Source: Vogesella mureinivorans (GTDB taxonomy: Bacteria > Pseudomonadota > Gammaproteobacteria > Burkholderiales > Chromobacteriaceae). Taken from it: DNA of 64,000 bases. The stretch is taken from assembly GCF_007644035.1 (NCBI RefSeq), contig NZ_VMTV02000471.1, forward strand, positions 175,204 to 239,203, given 5' to 3'. A program made the position numbers and the translations under genes. The notes under the pieces are model-generated. The model did no database searches. It saw nothing but the letters and a program-made list of their open reading frames with translations, and had not been told where the DNA came from. Of the stretch, positions 27,966-36,849 are shown piece after piece (within the stretch, counting starts at the first letter, position 1; each line of letters begins with the position of its first letter).

Positions 27966-30184
27966 GTCAAACGAACTTTCTAATCGGACGAGGCGAGCTA
28001 CTCACCTACGAGATTAAAGGCCCCAAACGTGGAATGGACAAGGCGGAGGTTTACACTCTCCAGCAGGCCTGCACTCGGCTGACTCCACAATTCAACGAAA
28101 CCTCTGCGATTCTTGACAGCCTACCCGACATGGCCTGCCCAGGTGAACTAGGGGTTGCTAGACTGACGCTAAACCCGAGCTACATTGCCCGATCCTTTTT
28201 TCCAACAGCGATGCTGCGTAGTGTAGGACTTGAATCAATAGGTAGCAGAGCAGTAAAGCTGACTCCAGAAGCTTGGTCGAAGAAAGGAACGCCACGCGAA
28301 TCTAGTACAACGGAACTCTTTGTTGTAGGTCGACGCGAAGCATTTCGCCAGCTAACAGAGTGGGCAGAACACCTGGAAGATGGCTCAAACGAAGCAAAAG
28401 ATTTATCACATATCGAATGCTTTTCTGCATTCGAGGCGAGAGATCGCATTATTTCACTGGAAAGCCCCATGGGGGGATTTTTCGAAGTCGGGCTCCATCT
28501 GCTGCCAAGTGATATGGACCAGTTTGTGCAACGTTCATTTGCTAAGTATGCAGCGGAAGTTGGTGTCGCTATTCATACAGACCTAGCATTTAGAGCTGGC
28601 AACTTATGGTTTCTCCCTGCCCAAGGGGAAAGCCAGAATATCGCGCGCTTAGCCGAGTTTTCTTTTGTACGTGTGATTCGTCCAATGCCAAAACTGCGGG
28701 GTATGCGTCCAATTCAACGGGCAGCAAGTGTAACCGTGGCATGCAATCTTCCGACAGAGCAACCGCTATCGTCAGAGCCTAAGGTAGCCATTCTTGATGG
28801 AGGTATTCCCCAACATCACTGCATCGGACCATGGTTGAACAACTACCGGCTGCTGGATGAAAACGCAGCAGATGACCCTGGAGGCTTAGAGCATGGCCTA
28901 GGCGTAACCTCTGCATTCCTATTTGGCCCTATTGCACCGAATAGCACAGCGGCACGCCCCTACTCATTCGTAGACCATCTGCGTGTTCTGGATCGTGAGA
29001 CCAACCAGGAAGACCCACTAGAGCTGTACCGTACACTGGGGCTAATCGAGGAAGTTCTACTATCGCGACAGTATCAATTTATCAACTTAAGCTTAGGACC
29101 TAACCTGCCAATTGATGACGAGGATGTGCATGCATGGACATCAGTTATCGACGACTTACTAAGTGATGGCGATACCCTAATGACTGTCGCCGTAGGCAAC
29201 AACGGTGAAATGGATAGATCCGTTGGTAATGCTCGTGTACAAGTTCCTGCTGATTGCGTTAATGCGTTATCTGTAGGCGCCACAGACAACGTCGATACAA
29301 CATGGGCTCGCGCATCTTATAGTGCTATTGGCCCAGGTCGCAGCCCTGGGGTTGTGAAACCTGATCTGATGGCTTTTGGTGGGGATGCCAATAGCCCCAA
29401 GTACTTCCACGTCCTGGCCGAAGGTGCGAAGCCAACATTAGCACCCCAACTTGGAACTAGCTTTGCAGCGCCCTATTTACTTCGTAACGCTGTCGGGGTC
29501 CGAGCAGTACTTGGCTCTGATTTGTCACCGTTAGCCATTAAAGCATTGCTAGTCCACAGTGCAAACCCAGGCACACATGACAAGCTAGAAGTAGGCTGGG
29601 GCAAAATTCCAGAAGACTTAATGGAGATCATCACTTGCCCGCCCGGTGTAGCAAGGGTTGTCTACCAAGGGGAGCTAAAGCCTGGCAAATACTTGCGTGC
29701 CACGCTTCCACTACCGGCAGGCGGCTTGCAAGGAAACATCCGACTAAAAGCAACTTTCTGCTACGCATCGTCAACTGACCCGCAGGATGCAGTTGCCTAC
29801 ACGCGAGCTGGTTTGGAAGTGGTTTTTCGCCCTAGCGACAAGAAGATCAAAGATGGCAAGGCCAATGCTGATACCAAAGGCTTCTTTGATATGAAGAAGT
29901 ACGCAACAGAAGAGGAACGCCGTTCTGATTTGGGAAAATGGGAAACCGTTTTACATGGAAACAAGTCAATGCGGGGCAGCAGTCTCGACAACCCAGTTTT
30001 CGACATCCATTACAATGCGCGGGAAGGTGGGGGCCCGACGACAGGTGCAGAAAAAATTCGCTACGCTCTAATCATCTCAGTCGAAGCACCCAAACATGCA
30101 GACCTATACAACGAAATTTTGCGATCTTATGCAAAAACGCTGGTTCCCATCCAGCCGAAGGTATCCTTGCCTGTTCGTGTGTAG
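27962..30184 (+). CDS. Subtilisin-like serine protease of an IetAS-like defence pair
   Basis: A 740-residue S8-family protease with the full triad: Asp279 (KVAILDGG), His311 (LEHGLGVTS), Ser500 (GTSFAAP), plus the oxyanion Asn413 (VAVGNNGE). There is no signal peptide, so it acts inside the cell, unlike most subtilases. The first ~270 residues form a separate domain of unknown kind and the last ~200 a beta-rich one. Its ATG overlaps the stop of the AAA ATPase gene, so the two are coupled. The ATPase probably senses or unfolds a target for the protease. It is the last gene before attR. Confidence 0.82.
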   Translation: MSQTNFLIGRGELLTYEIKGPKRGMDKAEVYTLQQACTRLTPQFNETSAILDSLPDMACPGELGVARLTLNPSYIARSFFPTAMLRSVGLESIGSRAVKLTPEAWSKKGTPRESSTTELFVVGRREAFRQLTEWAEHLEDGSNEAKDLSHIECFSAFEARDRIISLESPMGGFFEVGLHLLPSDMDQFVQRSFAKYAAEVGVAIHTDLAFRAGNLWFLPAQGESQNIARLAEFSFVRVIRPMPKLRGMRPIQRAASVTVACNLPTEQPLSSEPKVAILDGGIPQHHCIGPWLNNYRLLDENAADDPGGLEHGLGVTSAFLFGPIAPNSTAARPYSFVDHLRVLDRETNQEDPLELYRTLGLIEEVLLSRQYQFINLSLGPNLPIDDEDVHAWTSVIDDLLSDGDTLMTVAVGNNGEMDRSVGNARVQVPADCVNALSVGATDNVDTTWARASYSAIGPGRSPGVVKPDLMAFGGDANSPKYFHVLAEGAKPTLAPQLGTSFAAPYLLRNAVGVRAVLGSDLSPLAIKALLVHSANPGTHDKLEVGWGKIPEDLMEIITCPPGVARVVYQGELKPGKYLRATLPLPAGGLQGNIRLKATFCYASSTDPQDAVAYTRAGLEVVFRPSDKKIKDGKANADTKGFFDMKKYATEEERRSDLGKWETVLHGNKSMRGSSLDNPVFDIHYNAREGGGPTTGAEKIRYALIISVEAPKHADLYNEILRSYAKTLVPIQPKVSLPVRV

Positions 30185-30308
30185 TGGCATAGCAGTTGAA
30201 AGAGCACACTACCTTTCTGGTGCCACAACGGTAGAATGGTACTTTTAATGGCATGCCTACAAACAAAAATTGTAAGGCAATGTTTTTAAAAGAAATTCAT
30301 CACTCTTT

Positions 30309-30323
30309 AACCATCGAGTGGGA
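30309..30323 (+). other. attR: right direct repeat of the island
   Basis: AACCATCGAGTGGGA, identical to the attL copy in guaA at 13671-13685. It is followed by ATAAG, so the displaced original guaA ending reads GAG TGG GAA TAA in frame. Confidence 0.85.
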
Positions 30324-30332
30324 ATAAGCCCT

Positions 30333-30358
30333 TGCGGCCAACCTTGACGTTGGCCGCA
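30333..30358. repeat. Motif hairpin beyond attR, ancestral guaA downstream region
   Basis: TGCGGCCAAC (30333-30342) and GTTGGCCGCA (30349-30358) form a perfect 10-bp stem with a 6-base loop, two inverted copies of the recurrent motif. Before the insertion it lay a few bases after the guaA stop. Confidence 0.7.
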
Positions 30359-30377
30359 GCCCCAACCCAACTCACCC

Positions 30378-30404
30378 AGCCCGCCCGATGGCGGGCTTTG
30401 TCTT
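30378..30404 (+). terminator. Ancestral guaA terminator stranded beyond the island
   Basis: AGCCCGCC, loop CGAT, GGCGGGCT followed by TTGTCTT. It now follows the IetAS-like operon, though attR lies between. Confidence 0.65.
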
Positions 30405-30424
30405 GCCCTGATACACATTAACCC

Positions 30425-31759
30425 ATGCATACACTAGAGCAGCTACGCAGCGGCGCGCTGGCCGGCATTACCCGCCTGAGCCTGCACGCCGGGCTGGAAA
30501 CCTTCCCGCCCGAGATCTATAGCCTGGCCAATAGCCTGGAGATTCTGGATTTATCCGGTAACCAGCTCAGTACCCTGCCAGACGATTTGCCACGGCTGCA
30601 CAAGCTGCGGGTGATCTTCTGCTCGGATAACCCGTTTACCACGCTGCCCGCGGTGCTGGGGCGCTGCCCATCGCTGACCATGATCGGCTTCAAAGCCTGC
30701 CGCATCAGCCATGTGCCCGCGGCGGCGCTGCCGCCGCAGCTGCGCTGGCTGGTGCTGACCGACAACCGTATCGAGGTGCTGCCAGACGCGCTGGGCCAGT
30801 GCACACAGCTGGAAAAACTGATGCTGGCAGGCAACCGCCTGCGCAGCCTGCCCGCCAGCCTGGCGCAGTGCCGGCAGCTGGCGCTGCTGCGTATTGCGGC
30901 CAACCAGCTCACGGCCTTGCCCGGCTGGCTGGCCACCCTGCCGCAGCTGGCCTGGCTGGCCTACGCGGGCAACCCGTTTTGCCAGACACTGGAGCAGCAA
31001 GCTGCCCAGGGTGCCAGCCTGCCGGCTATCCCGTGGGCCAGCTTGCAAGTGGGCCCGCTGTTAGGCGAAGGGGCATCCGGCCATATTTACCAGGCCAGCG
31101 TACTGGACGAGCACGGCAAGGCCGCGGCCGGCAGCGTGGCGCTCAAGCTATTCAAAGGCGGCATCACCAGCGATGGCCTGCCGCAATGCGAAATGGCAGC
31201 GGCGCTGCACGCCGGCCAGCATGCGGGGCTGATTGCGCTACTGGGGCAGCTTAGCGGCCACCCGCAAGCCCGCCAGGGCCTGGTGATGGCGCAGATGCCA
31301 GATGGTTTTGGCAACCTGGCGCAGCCGCCCAGCCTGGCCAGCTGCACGCGCGATGTGTACCCGCCCGAGCGCCGCTTTGCCTTGCCGGTAGCGCTGCGTA
31401 TCGCCAGCACCGTGGCGGGCGTGATGCAGCAGCTGCACCAGCGGGGGATGCTGCATGGCGACCTGTACGGCCATAATGTGCTGTACCGGCCCGATGGCGA
31501 AACGCTGCTAAGCGATTTTGGCGCGGCCTCGTTCTACGACCCCGGCCAGGCGAATGCTGCGGCACTACAGCAGATCGACGTGCGGGCTTTTGGCTATCTG
31601 CTGCAGGAGCTGCTGGCGCACTGCCACGCAGAAGATGCCGCGCGGCCAACCCTGACGGCGCTGGCGGCGCTGCAGGCGGCGTGCCTGTCACCCCAGCCGG
31701 CACAGCGCCCGCTGTTTGCCGATATCGTGTGCACGCTGGCGGGTATCGGCGCGCCATAA
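30425..31759 (+). CDS. Leucine-rich repeat protein kinase
   Basis: A 444-residue cytoplasmic protein. Residues about 1-195 carry seven to eight leucine-rich repeats (for example LEILDLSGNQLSTLPDDL, LEKLMLAGNRLRSLP). Residues about 200-444 form a Ser/Thr-kinase-like domain with a glycine loop (LLGEGASGH), the lysine in VALKLFK, the catalytic loop as HGDLYGHNVL (Gly for the usual Arg of HRD), and DFG in LLSDFGAASF. All catalytic residues are present. LRR-kinase fusions occur in several proteobacteria but targets are unknown. It is chromosomal, just outside attR, and its use of codons matches the core genes. Confidence 0.85.
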   Translation: MHTLEQLRSGALAGITRLSLHAGLETFPPEIYSLANSLEILDLSGNQLSTLPDDLPRLHKLRVIFCSDNPFTTLPAVLGRCPSLTMIGFKACRISHVPAAALPPQLRWLVLTDNRIEVLPDALGQCTQLEKLMLAGNRLRSLPASLAQCRQLALLRIAANQLTALPGWLATLPQLAWLAYAGNPFCQTLEQQAAQGASLPAIPWASLQVGPLLGEGASGHIYQASVLDEHGKAAAGSVALKLFKGGITSDGLPQCEMAAALHAGQHAGLIALLGQLSGHPQARQGLVMAQMPDGFGNLAQPPSLASCTRDVYPPERRFALPVALRIASTVAGVMQQLHQRGMLHGDLYGHNVLYRPDGETLLSDFGAASFYDPGQANAAALQQIDVRAFGYLLQELLAHCHAEDAARPTLTALAALQAACLSPQPAQRPLFADIVCTLAGIGAP

Positions 31760-31867
31760 CGCGAAGCACCGCAGGCATGCGCCAGATCAAGGGCGCCTTG
31801 CCAGTTATGTCGATAAGCTATAGCGTTACGGCTACATAGCGCCCACCCTCTGCATACAGGAGCTGTC

Positions 31868-34135
31868 TTGCCCGCCCCAAGCCCCAACCACAGCCCACCC
31901 GCACACAGCATTACCAGGCAGCTGCAGCTCGCCATTCTGGCGTTAGTGCTGCCGGTGCTGCTAACCGCTGGCGTGGCCATGTGGGGCTACCAGCACGTGG
32001 CACAGCTATTGGCCAGCCAGCCCGACGCCGGCCAGCTGGCCGCACTGCAGCAGCAGCTGACACAAGGCAGCGCCATGCTGTGGCTGCTGGTGCTGCTGAG
32101 CCTGCTGCTGATCGTGGTGATGGCGTACTACTATGTGGAACGCATCCTGGGCAGCCGGCTGCGCCAGCTGGCGCGCGCCATGCAGCAGATGCAGCAGGGC
32201 GAGCCCGGCCAAGCGCTAGACGATACGCACCCTGACGAGCTGGGCAGCATGGCGCAATCGCTGGATGCCTTTCGTGATGTGATGCTGCAGCTGAACGAAA
32301 AAACCGACGCCCTGCACATTGCCAAAGAGGCTTCCGAAGCCGCCACGCGGGCCAAAAGCGATTTTCTGGCCAATATGAGCCACGAAATCCGCACACCGCT
32401 TACCGCCGTACTGGGCTATACCCACCTGACACTGGACAGCCAGCTGCTGCCCGAGCAGCGTGAAAACCTGCAAAAAGTGGATGCCGCCGCCAAAACCCTG
32501 CTGGGTGTCATCAACGACATTCTGGACTTTTCCAAGATAGAAGCCGGCAAGCTGGTACTGGAAAACGTCAGTTTTTCTCTGGCAGATGTTATCCGTAACC
32601 TGCAAGACATCATCCAGATGCAGGCCGCGCAGAAAAACCTGATGCTCACACTGGATGTCAGCAGCACGATTCCGCCCTGGCTGCGCGGCGACCCGCTACG
32701 GCTAGGCCAGGTGCTGCTGAACCTCAGCAACAACGCCCTGAAATTCACCGAGCACGGCCAGGTACGCATTGCCATCCATGGTGAGCCAGGCCCGGGGCAG
32801 GACTACACGCTGCACTGCGCGGTCAGCGACACCGGCATAGGCATGACGCCAAAGCAGGTAGACAAGCTGTTTCAGTCGTTCAGCCAGGCAGACACCTCTA
32901 CCACACGGCGCTTTGGTGGCTCCGGCCTGGGCCTGGTGATCTGCCGCCAGCTGGTACAGCTGATGCACGGCGATATCCGCGTCAACAGCGTACCCGGCGA
33001 GGGCTCGACTTTCCGTTTCAGCGTGCGCCTGCAGCCAGGCGAGCCGCCGGCCAACCCTGACCACCCGCAGCACAACCCCAGCCTGGCACACGGCCAGGCA
33101 CTGGCTGGGCTATACCTATTACTGGCAGAAGATAACGAGCTGTTGCAGGAGTTTGAATGCCACCTGCTGCGCTCGCTCGGTGCCCGGGTAGAAACCGTTA
33201 GCGATGGCAAACAGGCCATTGCGGCCGCTTTGCACCCGAACAAGCGCTTTGATGCCATTCTGATGGATATCCAGATGCCGCAGATAGATGGCCTGCTAGC
33301 TACCCGGCATATCCGCCAGCAATACAGTGCCAGCCAGCTGCCCATTATTGCCATGACCGCACACGCCATGGAAAGCGAGCGGCAGCGCTCGCTGGATGCC
33401 GGCATGAATGACCACCTGAGCAAGCCCATCAACCCGGAAGTGCTGGTGGCTACCCTGCTACGCTGGGTACAGCCCAGAGCCAGCGCAAAAGGCCACGCCA
33501 TGCCCATGACGGAAAGCCCGCCACACCTGCCCGAGCTGCCAGGCTTCGACCTGCAAGCGGCGCAACAGCAGCTGGGCGGCAAGACCAGCCTGCTGTACAA
33601 GCTGCTGCTACGCATGCGGCAAGACTACGCGCAGGCCGCGCAGCAGATCCAGGCGGCGCTGGATGCACAGCAGCCGCAAGAAGCCATGCGCCTGGCCCAT
33701 TCGCTGAAGGGCGTGGCCGCTACGCTGCACATTGCCCAGCTACAAAAGGCCGCCGCCTCGGTAGAAGTGGCCCTGGCCAATGGTGATAGCGAAGGCGCCA
33801 GCATTCTGATGCCTGCGCTGCTGCGCGCCATGGAGGAAACCAACACCAGCCTGGCCCTGCTACCCGGCGACCCGCCCGCCCAGGCGGCCACCCCGCCAGC
33901 CGCCGGCAGCCTGCCGCTGGCGGCGCTGCAAACACTGGACCAGCTACTGCGCGAGCGCAATATCCGCGCCAAACGCGTTTACAACGAGATTGCCAGCCAG
34001 CTGGCCGCGCACGATGCGGCGGCCAACCAGCGTCTGGGCGATGCGCTGCAACAGCTGGACTTCATCAGCGCGCGCCACCAGATGCTGTACTGGCTGCAGC
34101 AAGCTGGTGCACCGCCCGATAGCCCCAGCCACTAA
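31868..34135 (+). CDS. Hybrid sensor histidine kinase (HAMP-like, HisKA, HATPase, REC, HPt)
   Basis: A 755-residue membrane kinase starting with TTG at 31868 behind CAGGAG. Two membrane helices (about 18-45 and 68-90) enclose a very short periplasmic loop, so the signal is probably sensed in or near the membrane. Then come a HAMP-like linker, HisKA with His172 (MSHEIRTP), a HATPase domain with N box (SNNALKF) and DTGIG and GGSGLGL, a receiver with Asp467 (LMDIQMP), and an HPt domain with His611 (AHSLKG). This is a complete phosphorelay except for the final response regulator, which is not in the window. A terminator follows. Confidence 0.92.
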   Translation: MPAPSPNHSPPAHSITRQLQLAILALVLPVLLTAGVAMWGYQHVAQLLASQPDAGQLAALQQQLTQGSAMLWLLVLLSLLLIVVMAYYYVERILGSRLRQLARAMQQMQQGEPGQALDDTHPDELGSMAQSLDAFRDVMLQLNEKTDALHIAKEASEAATRAKSDFLANMSHEIRTPLTAVLGYTHLTLDSQLLPEQRENLQKVDAAAKTLLGVINDILDFSKIEAGKLVLENVSFSLADVIRNLQDIIQMQAAQKNLMLTLDVSSTIPPWLRGDPLRLGQVLLNLSNNALKFTEHGQVRIAIHGEPGPGQDYTLHCAVSDTGIGMTPKQVDKLFQSFSQADTSTTRRFGGSGLGLVICRQLVQLMHGDIRVNSVPGEGSTFRFSVRLQPGEPPANPDHPQHNPSLAHGQALAGLYLLLAEDNELLQEFECHLLRSLGARVETVSDGKQAIAAALHPNKRFDAILMDIQMPQIDGLLATRHIRQQYSASQLPIIAMTAHAMESERQRSLDAGMNDHLSKPINPEVLVATLLRWVQPRASAKGHAMPMTESPPHLPELPGFDLQAAQQQLGGKTSLLYKLLLRMRQDYAQAAQQIQAALDAQQPQEAMRLAHSLKGVAATLHIAQLQKAAASVEVALANGDSEGASILMPALLRAMEETNTSLALLPGDPPAQAATPPAAGSLPLAALQTLDQLLRERNIRAKRVYNEIASQLAAHDAAANQRLGDALQQLDFISARHQMLYWLQQAGAPPDSPSH

Positions 34136-34153
34136 CAGGCTGCCGTACCAGAC

Positions 34154-34191
34154 AAAACCCCCTGCTGCCAGGCAACAGGGGGTTGTTTTTT
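34154..34191 (+). terminator. Rho-independent terminator after the hybrid kinase
   Basis: Stem AACCCCCTG / CAGGGGGTT around a short loop, with TTTTTT to 34191. It lies between the convergent kinase and phhA genes. Confidence 0.8.
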
Positions 34192-34212
34192 GCGGTGCCG
34201 CGCGGCAGCGGT

Positions 34213-35103
34213 TTAGACGTCTTCGGTGTCCAGCCAGCCTTCGCGGTTGCCCACCGTGTACACCTTGTCAGCGGCATCGATATCGCCGGCACCCAGCAAT
34301 GGTGCAGCTTCTACCTGCGGGTAGATCGGGGTGAAGTCCGGCGCGGTGGCGTCGAACAGCTGCTGGAAGCTGTCGATGACAAAATAGGTTTTCTGGAAAG
34401 TATCGATGCGGTAGCGGGTACGCATGATGCGCTGCAGGTCGAAGCCCACACGGTTGGGGCTGGCGCTGTCCAGGCTGTAGACCGATTCGGACTTGCTGGA
34501 CACGATGCCGGCACCGTAGATACGCATGCCCTGCGGCGTGTTGATCAGGCCAAACTCCACCGTGTACCAGTACAGGCGCGCCAGCAGCGGCAGGTAGCCC
34601 AGGCCCTTGGCCTTCATGCCCCCACGGCCGTAGGCCTGCAGGTAGTCGGCAAACACCGGGTTGGCCAGCAGTGGCACGTGGCCGAACAGGTCGTGGAACA
34701 CGTCCGGCTCTTGCAGGTAGTCCAGCTGGTGCGGCTCGCGCAGCCACCAGGTCACCGGGAAGCGGCGGTTGGCCAGGTGCTCGAAGAACACATCGTCGGG
34801 AATCAGCCCCGGCACTGCCACCAGCTGCCAGCCGGTGGCGGCCGCCAGCTTTTCGTTGAGGCGGTTAAAGTCCGGCACACGGTCGGCATCGATGGTGAGC
34901 AGCGCAAGGCCCTGCAGAAATTCGTCACACACGCGGCCCGGCAGCAGGGCGCACTGGCGCTGGTACAGCGTGGCCCAGGTGCGGTGGTCTTCGTCGCTGT
35001 AGCGGTCTAGCGGCTGCGGCAGCGTAAAGTCGGCACCGTGGCTCAGGCCGGCGTTCTTGCGCACGGTGATATCCGGTACGGTAAAGGTGTTCATCTCCAT
35101 CAT
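34213..35103 (-). CDS. phhA: Phenylalanine 4-monooxygenase
   Basis: Hydroxylates phenylalanine to tyrosine with tetrahydrobiopterin and non-haem iron. The 296-residue protein is the single catalytic domain typical of bacteria. Iron ligands are His137 and His142 (DVFHDLFGHVP) and Glu183 (YTVEFG). Further family blocks are LIPDDVFFEHLANRRFPVTWW and RTRYRIDTFQKTYFVID. The gene is divergent from an Lrp/AsnC regulator 132 bases away, the arrangement used to switch phhA on with aromatic amino acids. The start may be the first or third ATG, which are in a row near 35103. Confidence 0.96.
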   Translation of the reverse strand: MMEMNTFTVPDITVRKNAGLSHGADFTLPQPLDRYSDEDHRTWATLYQRQCALLPGRVCDEFLQGLALLTIDADRVPDFNRLNEKLAAATGWQLVAVPGLIPDDVFFEHLANRRFPVTWWLREPHQLDYLQEPDVFHDLFGHVPLLANPVFADYLQAYGRGGMKAKGLGYLPLLARLYWYTVEFGLINTPQGMRIYGAGIVSSKSESVYSLDSASPNRVGFDLQRIMRTRYRIDTFQKTYFVIDSFQQLFDATAPDFTPIYPQVEAAPLLGAGDIDAADKVYTVGNREGWLDTEDV

Positions 35104-35235
35104 TTTTCTCTTGTGTGGGTGGCAGGTGCCAATAGCACAAGTGTAGAAGCTGCGGCGTGCGCGTTGGCCGCATCATTTGCTTGCCAGGCACTTTTTTCGC
35201 ATACTTACCGCACCAAATCAGCGGAAATGCACAAG

Positions 35236-35721
35236 ATGCGCAAACTGGAGTTTGATCGCTTTGATTTCCAGATTCTGGAGGCCCTGCAGCGCGACGCGCG
35301 CGCCACCCACCAGAAGCTGGCGCAAGAGGTAGCGCTGTCGGCCTCGCAAATCGGCCGCCGCATCCAGCGGCTGGAAGAAGCCGGCGTGATTCAGGGCTAC
35401 CATATCAGCCTGCGCCCCGACCTGCTGAACCTGTCGGTCACCGCCTTTGCCAGCGTCAGCCTGGAGCGCCACGGCGAGGCGTCGATACGCGAGTTTGCTG
35501 CCGCCATCGCCAACCTGCCGGAAATCCTGGAGTGCTACGCGGTAGCCGGCGAGGCAGACTACTGGCTACGCATCGTGGTGGCCGATCTGCCCTCGCTATC
35601 GCGTTTCGTGATGAACAAGCTGATGACGCTGCCGCTGGTACGCAGCGTGAAATCCACCGTGGCGCTGGAGCCGATCAAGCACAGCCAGCGCCTGCCACTC
35701 GCACAGGCCATGGGGAGCTAG
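35236..35721 (+). CDS. Lrp/AsnC-family transcriptional regulator, probable phhA regulator
   Basis: A 161-residue regulator: N-terminal winged helix-turn-helix (FDFQILEALQRDARATHQKLAQEVALSASQIGRRIQRLEEAGVI) and C-terminal RAM ligand-binding domain (VTAFASVSLE, LECYAVAGEADYWLRIV). The ATG at 35236 has GCGGA at a suitable distance; an ATG 9 bases upstream is the alternative. Being divergent from phhA with a 132-base gap it most likely senses phenylalanine or tyrosine and controls phhA; this is inferred from context. A copy of the recurrent motif lies just past its stop codon. Confidence 0.9.
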   Translation: MRKLEFDRFDFQILEALQRDARATHQKLAQEVALSASQIGRRIQRLEEAGVIQGYHISLRPDLLNLSVTAFASVSLERHGEASIREFAAAIANLPEILECYAVAGEADYWLRIVVADLPSLSRFVMNKLMTLPLVRSVKSTVALEPIKHSQRLPLAQAMGS

Positions 35722-35739
35722 GCCGCGCTGCGGCCAACC

Positions 35740-36621
35740 TTAACGGCGGCGCAGCGCCCGCAGCGAAATCAGTATCAGGGCCGCCGCAATCATCAGCATG
35801 CCGCTGGCTTCGGCCAGCGATGGCTGCTCGCCCAGCAGCAGCCACGCCATGCCCACCGCCACGGCCGGAATGGCCAGAATGCTGATACTGGCCATGCCGG
35901 CACTCAGGCGCGACAGCAACACCATCCACACCAGCCAGCCCAGGCCACCGGCCAGTACGCCGGAAAACAGCAACACGCCCAATAGCGGCCAGCCCCACAC
36001 CAGCTCGCGCGTGGGGAAGAAAGGCAGCAGTAGCAGCAGCGGCACCGTGCCCCACACCATCTGCCAGAACGTGAGCGACAGCGTATCTACCTGGTGCTGC
36101 GCCCGCAGGCGCTTGGCGATAATGGCCGAGCTGGCCCACACCAGGCCACCGGTAATGGCCAGCAGGTCAGACTGCCAGCTACCGCCCAGGTCCCACGGCT
36201 CCAGAATGGCCAGCAAGCCGGCAAAGGCCAGCGCCACGCCCAGCCACTGGCTGAGCGCCAGCTTTTCGTGCAGGAAAATGCGCGCCAGCAGCAGTGTCCA
36301 GAACGGCATGGTGTAACACAGCACCGACACCTTGCCCGCCCCACCCGCCACCAGCGCCAGGTTGGTAAACACCACAAAACCGGCGGTCTGCGTGAGGCCT
36401 AGCCAGAAGGTTGGCCGCATGGGGGTAGGCTGAAAGCCACGACCGGTCAGCCGCATCACCAGACCCAGGGTGGCAATGGCAAACAGGGTGCGCAGCAGGC
36501 CCAGCTGAAAGGCGGTGGCGTAGGACAGGCCCAGCTTGGTCACCACCCAGTTGGTACCCCAGGCAAACCACAGGCCCAGCAGCATCAACACACTGGCCAG
36601 CGGGGAAGCAGAAACAGGCAT
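35740..36621 (-). CDS. EamA/DMT-family transporter
   Basis: A 293-residue inner-membrane protein with about ten hydrophobic segments and the two tandem EamA repeats of the drug/metabolite transporter superfamily. Family marks include the LGLWFAWGTNWVVTKLGLS start, FLHEKLALSQWLGVALAFAG at the end of repeat 1 and LLLGEQPSLAEASGMLMI at the end of repeat 2. Substrate is not predictable; amino acids or metabolites are typical. The ATG 36621 is preferred to 36819 because the frame before it runs through hairpin repeats. It converges on the Lrp/AsnC gene. Confidence 0.9.
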   Translation of the reverse strand: MPVSASPLASVLMLLGLWFAWGTNWVVTKLGLSYATAFQLGLLRTLFAIATLGLVMRLTGRGFQPTPMRPTFWLGLTQTAGFVVFTNLALVAGGAGKVSVLCYTMPFWTLLLARIFLHEKLALSQWLGVALAFAGLLAILEPWDLGGSWQSDLLAITGGLVWASSAIIAKRLRAQHQVDTLSLTFWQMVWGTVPLLLLLPFFPTRELVWGWPLLGVLLFSGVLAGGLGWLVWMVLLSRLSAGMASISILAIPAVAVGMAWLLLGEQPSLAEASGMLMIAAALILISLRALRRR

Positions 36622-36642
36622 AGAACAATGGCCACAAAATAA

Positions 36643-36705
36643 GCCGGTGCAGGCACCGGCTCGGGATGGATGACAAACCCTGCTGGCAACGCAAACAGGG
36701 TTTGT
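36643..36705. repeat. Two hairpins between pepN and the EamA gene
   Basis: GCCGGTGC/GCACCGGC at 36643-36660 and ACAAACCCTG/CAGGGTTTGT at 36673-36705. The second shares GCAAACAGGGTTTGT with the perfect hairpin at 53175-53209. Confidence 0.65.
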
Positions 36706-36849
36706 TGTGTAAACAGCGAGGCGGCGCGTGCCGCAAGGCATGACGGGTGGCGCGGCATTACCCGGCCAGTTGCCCGTTAAACCGGCACTAGGCCAGCCAC
36801 GCCAAGCCGGTGCGGGCACCAGCTTGGGGCAAAACAGCAGTATACCCGC

